A stretch of 64,000 nt of DNA, taken from NCBI RefSeq assembly GCF_900101625.1, contig NZ_FMYZ01000003.1, positions 372,001-436,000 on the forward strand, written 5' to 3'. Below are positions 60,968 to 64,000 of this stretch, one piece after another. Source of the DNA: Cupriavidus sp. YR651. Lineage in GTDB: Bacteria; Pseudomonadota; Gammaproteobacteria; Burkholderiales; Burkholderiaceae. Under the pieces are notes generated by a model. It had not been told where the DNA came from and ran no database searches. It was given only the letters and a program-made list of their open reading frames with translations. Positions within the stretch are counted from its first letter, which is position 1, and every line of letters starts with the position of its first letter. A program made the position numbers and the translations under genes.

Positions 60968-61781
60968 ACGGTGGGTAGCCGCGCTACCCATGTACAACGT
61001 GTCGGCGTCATTGCGCGACGACTGGCTTGCGCTGATCGACCGGGTTGGCCAGGCGCTGGCGCGCGAGCGCGAATCGGTCATCCTGAGCGCCGTGGACCCG
61101 GGCGATGGCCCCGATGCGCTCCATGCGTTCTGGCGGCGTGACGATATGCTGCTGTCGCAAACCTGCGGCTATCCGCTGGTGAACGGCCTCGCGCAGCATG
61201 TCCGGTTGATCGGTACGCCCCGGTTCACCGTGCCGGGATGTCACCGCAAGACCTACCGCAGCGCCATCGTGGTGCGCGCGTCCGACGGCCCCGGCACGCT
61301 GGAGGCCTGTCGTGGCGCCCGCGCGGCATGCAACGGCCCCGATTCGCACAGCGGCATGAATGCGCTGCGCCATGCGGTGGCGCCGTTGGCTGCTGGCGGG
61401 CGGTTCTTTGCGGATATCGTCAGCACGGGCTCGCATCTGGGTTCACTGGCCGCGGTGGAAAGCGGCGAGGCCGACGTGGCGGCCATCGATTGCGTCACGC
61501 TGGCGTTTGCGGCCGAGTCTTACCCTCATCTGGTGGCCGGCCTGCGGCAGATCGGCTTCACGCGTGCGGTGCCCGGGCTGCCGTTCGTCGCGTCACGGCG
61601 CGCCGGCTCGCCGCTGGTGGGGCAGGTCAGGGAGTGCTTGCGCGAAGTGCTGCGCGAAGACCCCGGCCTGCGCTCGCGGCTGCGCATGGAGGCTGTCGTG
61701 CGCTCCACGGCCGCGGACTATTTCCCGATCGTCGCCATGGCGCAGGAGGCACGGTTGCGCGGCTACGGCGAACTGGCGTGA
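60954..61781 (+). CDS. PhnD/TauA-like substrate-binding-fold protein without signal peptide
   Basis: A 275-residue protein with a type 2 periplasmic-binding fold of the PhnD group: AALPMYNVSASLRDDW, TCGYPLVNG, GSHLGSLAAVESGEADVAAIDCVTLAF. No export signal is visible with this start, nor from the ATG 12 codons later, so it may act in the cytoplasm or with a partner. Start overlaps the desaturase end, implying coupled translation. Confidence 0.82.
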   Translation: MAKPERWVAALPMYNVSASLRDDWLALIDRVGQALARERESVILSAVDPGDGPDALHAFWRRDDMLLSQTCGYPLVNGLAQHVRLIGTPRFTVPGCHRKTYRSAIVVRASDGPGTLEACRGARAACNGPDSHSGMNALRHAVAPLAAGGRFFADIVSTGSHLGSLAAVESGEADVAAIDCVTLAFAAESYPHLVAGLRQIGFTRAVPGLPFVASRRAGSPLVGQVRECLREVLREDPGLRSRLRMEAVVRSTAADYFPIVAMAQEARLRGYGELA

Positions 61782-61901
61782 AGCGCCCGCACATCGCGGC
61801 GTGGTGCGGTGCGTATCGATAGTCGAAAGACTTCGTTGTGCGCGGCGCGTCCCTTTCTGATACTGGCAGTCGAACCGCAATCCATTCAGATAGGGATCAT
61901 C

Positions 61902-62996
61902 ATGTCTTCGTCGCCCCGCGTGCCCCATGCGCTCAATGCACCCAGTGCATCCAATTCGCGCCGCATTGCCCTCAAACAACTCGCTTCGCTGGCCGTAGCC
62001 GGTGGCGCGGGCTCGCTGCTGGCCGCGTGCTCGCGCGACGACAAGCCCGCCACCCCCAAGGCCGCTGCCGGGGCCCCGGCTGTCATCAGCAAGGCAGGCG
62101 ACAAGGTCAGCTTCCGCTATCCGGACAATCCCACGTTCGACCTCGTCTACCTGGCCGACCAGCTCGGGTACTTCGAGGGCACCAACACGCGGCCCAACTA
62201 CATCGGCAAGGTGGCAGCGCCGCAGATCATTCCGCTGGTGGGGACCGGCGAGATCGATTTCGGCTCGCGCATGGTGCCGCTGGTGATCTCCGCCGTGGCG
62301 AGCGGCTCCGATATCAAGGTGGTGGCCGCCGGCAACAAGACGCTCGAAAACGCGCCGCACATGAAGTACTTCGTGCGCAAGGCCTCGGGCATCCAGGCGC
62401 CGAAGGACCTCGAGGGAAAGACCATCGGCATCAACAGCTTCGGCGCCTGCGCGGAGTTCGTCACCAAGACCTTCCTGCGCCAGAATGGCGTCGACGTCAA
62501 CAAGATCAACTTCGTCGTGATTCCGGACGACCAGGCCGAGCAGACCCTGGCCACCGGCAACACCGACATGGCCATCATCCATGCCCCGTTCTCGGGGCGC
62601 GCCGACCATGCCGACAAGCTCGTGCGGCTGTGGAGCGACTTCGACCTCGACGGTGGCCTCGGCGGCATGCAGCCCTATAGCGCCCACGGCAAGTTCATCC
62701 GCGAGCATCCGGAATCGGTGCGCGACGTGGTGACGGCGCTGGCCAAGGCCGCCAACTGGGTCAATGCGAATCCCGAGGACGCGCGCCAGTTGGTGTCCAG
62801 GCGCATCAACCTGCAGCTCGAATTCGTGGACCGTTACGCGTATGTCGACAACCTCGTGGTCACCGAGCCGCCGATCCAGTACTACATCGACGTGCTGGAA
62901 GCCGAGGGCAAGCTGGCCAAGGGCAAGGTCGCGGCGAAGGATATCTACACCAACGCCTTCAATCCGTACGCCGGGCAAGCGCCCGCAAAGGCGTGA
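61902..62996 (+). CDS. ABC-transporter substrate-binding lipoprotein (NitT/TauT type)
   Basis: A 364-residue binding protein. The amino end has SNSRRIALKQLASLAVAGGAGSLLAAC, a twin-Arg-like signal ending in a lipobox Cys at about residue 45. The body matches the SsuA/NMT1-like fold (NPTFDLVYLADQLGYFEG, GTGEIDFGSRMVPLVISAVASGSDIKVVAAG-type segments). It precedes the ATPase gene by 7 bp. Ligand likely a sulfonate, nitrate-like or aromatic compound by family. Confidence 0.9.
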   Translation: MSSSPRVPHALNAPSASNSRRIALKQLASLAVAGGAGSLLAACSRDDKPATPKAAAGAPAVISKAGDKVSFRYPDNPTFDLVYLADQLGYFEGTNTRPNYIGKVAAPQIIPLVGTGEIDFGSRMVPLVISAVASGSDIKVVAAGNKTLENAPHMKYFVRKASGIQAPKDLEGKTIGINSFGACAEFVTKTFLRQNGVDVNKINFVVIPDDQAEQTLATGNTDMAIIHAPFSGRADHADKLVRLWSDFDLDGGLGGMQPYSAHGKFIREHPESVRDVVTALAKAANWVNANPEDARQLVSRRINLQLEFVDRYAYVDNLVVTEPPIQYYIDVLEAEGKLAKGKVAAKDIYTNAFNPYAGQAPAKA

Positions 62997-63003
62997 CCCC
63001 ATC

Positions 63004-63879
63004 ATGAGGCACAAGATCGATGCCCGTGGCGTGCGCATGGACTACGCCGTGCGCAACGAGGCGGGGCGCAGCGAGAACGTTGCGGTGCTCAAGGACTTCG
63101 ACCTGCAGATCCGCGACGGCGAATTCATCTCCATCCTCGGGCCTTCAGGCTGCGGAAAATCGACGTTCCTGAGCATCCTTGCCGGCCTGACGGCGCGTAC
63201 CGGTGGCGACATCGCCATCGATGGCAAGCCGCTGCAGGGCATCAATCCGGCACAGGGCGTGGTGTTCCAGGGCTATGCGCTGTTCCCCTGGCGCACGGTG
63301 CTCGAGAACATCGAGGTCGGGCTCGAGATCCGTGGCGTGGGGCGCGCCGAGCGCCGCCGCATTGCCGGCGAATACCTTGAACTGGTGGGCCTCGAAGGCT
63401 TCGGCCAGCGGTTCCCGCATGAGATCTCGGGTGGCATGAAGCAGCGCGTGGCGATTGCGCGCTCGCTGGCGTACAAGCCGGAAGTGCTGCTGATGGATGA
63501 GCCGTTCGCCGCGCTGGATGCACAGACGCGCGAGATCCTGCAGGGCGAGCTGCTGCGTATCTGGGAGCAGACGCGCAAGACCATCGTCTTCATCACGCAC
63601 AGCATCGACGAGGCGATCTTCCTGTCAGACCGGATCGCCGTCATGACGCGCCGGCCGGGTACGGTCAAGGCCATCCTCGACGTGCCGCTGGCGCGTCCGC
63701 GTGCGGCCGAGTTGCGCAACGCCGAGGCGTTCGTCAGGCTGCGCCAGAAGGCGTGGGACGTGCTCAAGGACGAAGTGCAATTCACTAATCCAGTCACGGT
63801 GCCGCGCCCGCTTGGCGCCACCGCCAATCCCGGCGAACGTGCCACGGCCGAACCCGCCATCGCCAGGGTTGCATCATGA
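63004..63879 (+). CDS. ABC-transporter ATPase (NitT/TauT type)
   Basis: A 291-residue ATP-binding subunit. Walker A GPSGCGKST (about residue 48), Q-loop VVFQGYALFPWRT, signature ISGGMKQRVAIARSL, Walker B VLLMDEPFAALD, switch His in FITHSIDEA. Stop overlaps the permease start by 4 bp. Confidence 0.95.
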   Translation: MRHKIDARGVRMDYAVRNEAGRSENVAVLKDFDLQIRDGEFISILGPSGCGKSTFLSILAGLTARTGGDIAIDGKPLQGINPAQGVVFQGYALFPWRTVLENIEVGLEIRGVGRAERRRIAGEYLELVGLEGFGQRFPHEISGGMKQRVAIARSLAYKPEVLLMDEPFAALDAQTREILQGELLRIWEQTRKTIVFITHSIDEAIFLSDRIAVMTRRPGTVKAILDVPLARPRAAELRNAEAFVRLRQKAWDVLKDEVQFTNPVTVPRPLGATANPGERATAEPAIARVAS

Positions 63880-64000
63880 ACGGCAAGACGACGGAACGCG
63901 CGCTCGGCGTACTGGGCATCATCGGTTTTTTGTTGCTATGGGAGCTTGTGCCACGGCTTGGCATCGTCAGCGAAGCCTATCTGAGCCCGCCATCGCAGGT
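63876..64000 (+). CDS. ABC-transporter permease (NitT/TauT type), cut by window edge
   Basis: Only the first 41 codons are present: a basic start, one membrane helix (LGVLGIIGFLLLWELVPRLG) and YLSPPSQV, the usual opening of SsuC/TauC-type permeases. Overlaps the ATPase stop (ATGA). Confidence 0.85.
   Translation, partial: MNGKTTERALGVLGIIGFLLLWELVPRLGIVSEAYLSPPSQ

Overview
The window looks like chromosome (or chromid) from a GC-rich beta-proteobacterium of the Burkholderiales, most probably Cupriavidus/Ralstonia. The grounds are six orphan Bug-type (tripartite tricarboxylate) periplasmic receptors, many LysR regulators facing small catabolic operons, a DUF4148 protein, FecI/FecR/TonB-receptor iron signalling and multi-copy universal stress proteins. 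No rRNA, tRNA, phage, plasmid replication gene, CRISPR array or transposase gene was seen. About 58 protein genes are called, the last cut by the window edge.

Layout. 0-4.3 kb: sugar-acid operon (semialdehyde dehydrogenase, altronate/galactarate-type dehydratase, Bug receptor) with divergent LysR. 5.3-10.8 kb: a GNAT acetyltransferase, then a roughly 4.4 kb island bounded by direct repeats of the junction between the GNAT and amidase 3' ends. The island holds an ECF sigma/anti-sigma pair, a DUF4148 protein, a 75-residue secreted repeat protein and a membrane ferredoxin-adenylate cyclase. Three promoters in it share one motif with identical spacing, so the island appears to carry its own sigma factor and targets. 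A roughly 207 bp MITE-like element sits at the right border, with a second copy at 23.8 kb. 10.7-18 kb: amidase-Bug operon and LysR, a D-amino-acid-dehydrogenase-like flavoenzyme, and a LytS/LytTR pair with a stray 2TM protein. 18.2-28.4 kb: a long leftward cluster (thiol dioxygenase, four-domain rhodanese, Bug, C-S lyase, aspartoacylase-like deacylase, Bug, BisC-like S-oxide reductase) facing a LysR. I read it as a candidate catabolic route for an N-acylated S-substituted cysteine or its sulfoxide.

28.6-38.7 kb: di-haem peroxidase, amidase-Bug pair, SurE, and an iron-responsive fecI-fecR-TonB receptor-ThuA-like operon with a Fur-box-like site. 39-43.9 kb: three consecutive double-domain universal stress proteins of identical length, then DUF485/ActP acetate symport. 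44-52.3 kb: GST, TetR-NmrA pair with a striking tandem operator, HD protein, two GlxA-type regulators on either side of a DUF1326-DUF2182 pair, and a beta-carbonic-anhydrase-like protein. 52.3-57.9 kb: Bug plus fumarase/aspartase-superfamily lyase with divergent LysR, a MEKHLA protein, and a LysR/LysE divergent pair. 58-64 kb: two NlpA/MetQ-type binding proteins without lipoboxes, a desaturase overlapping a PhnD-like protein, and the start of a NitT/TauT-type ABC transporter.

Coding is dense and both strands are used in blocks. Start codons were chosen from family length and Shine-Dalgarno matches, and several differ from the longest open frame. All family assignments come from reading motifs; no database search was run.
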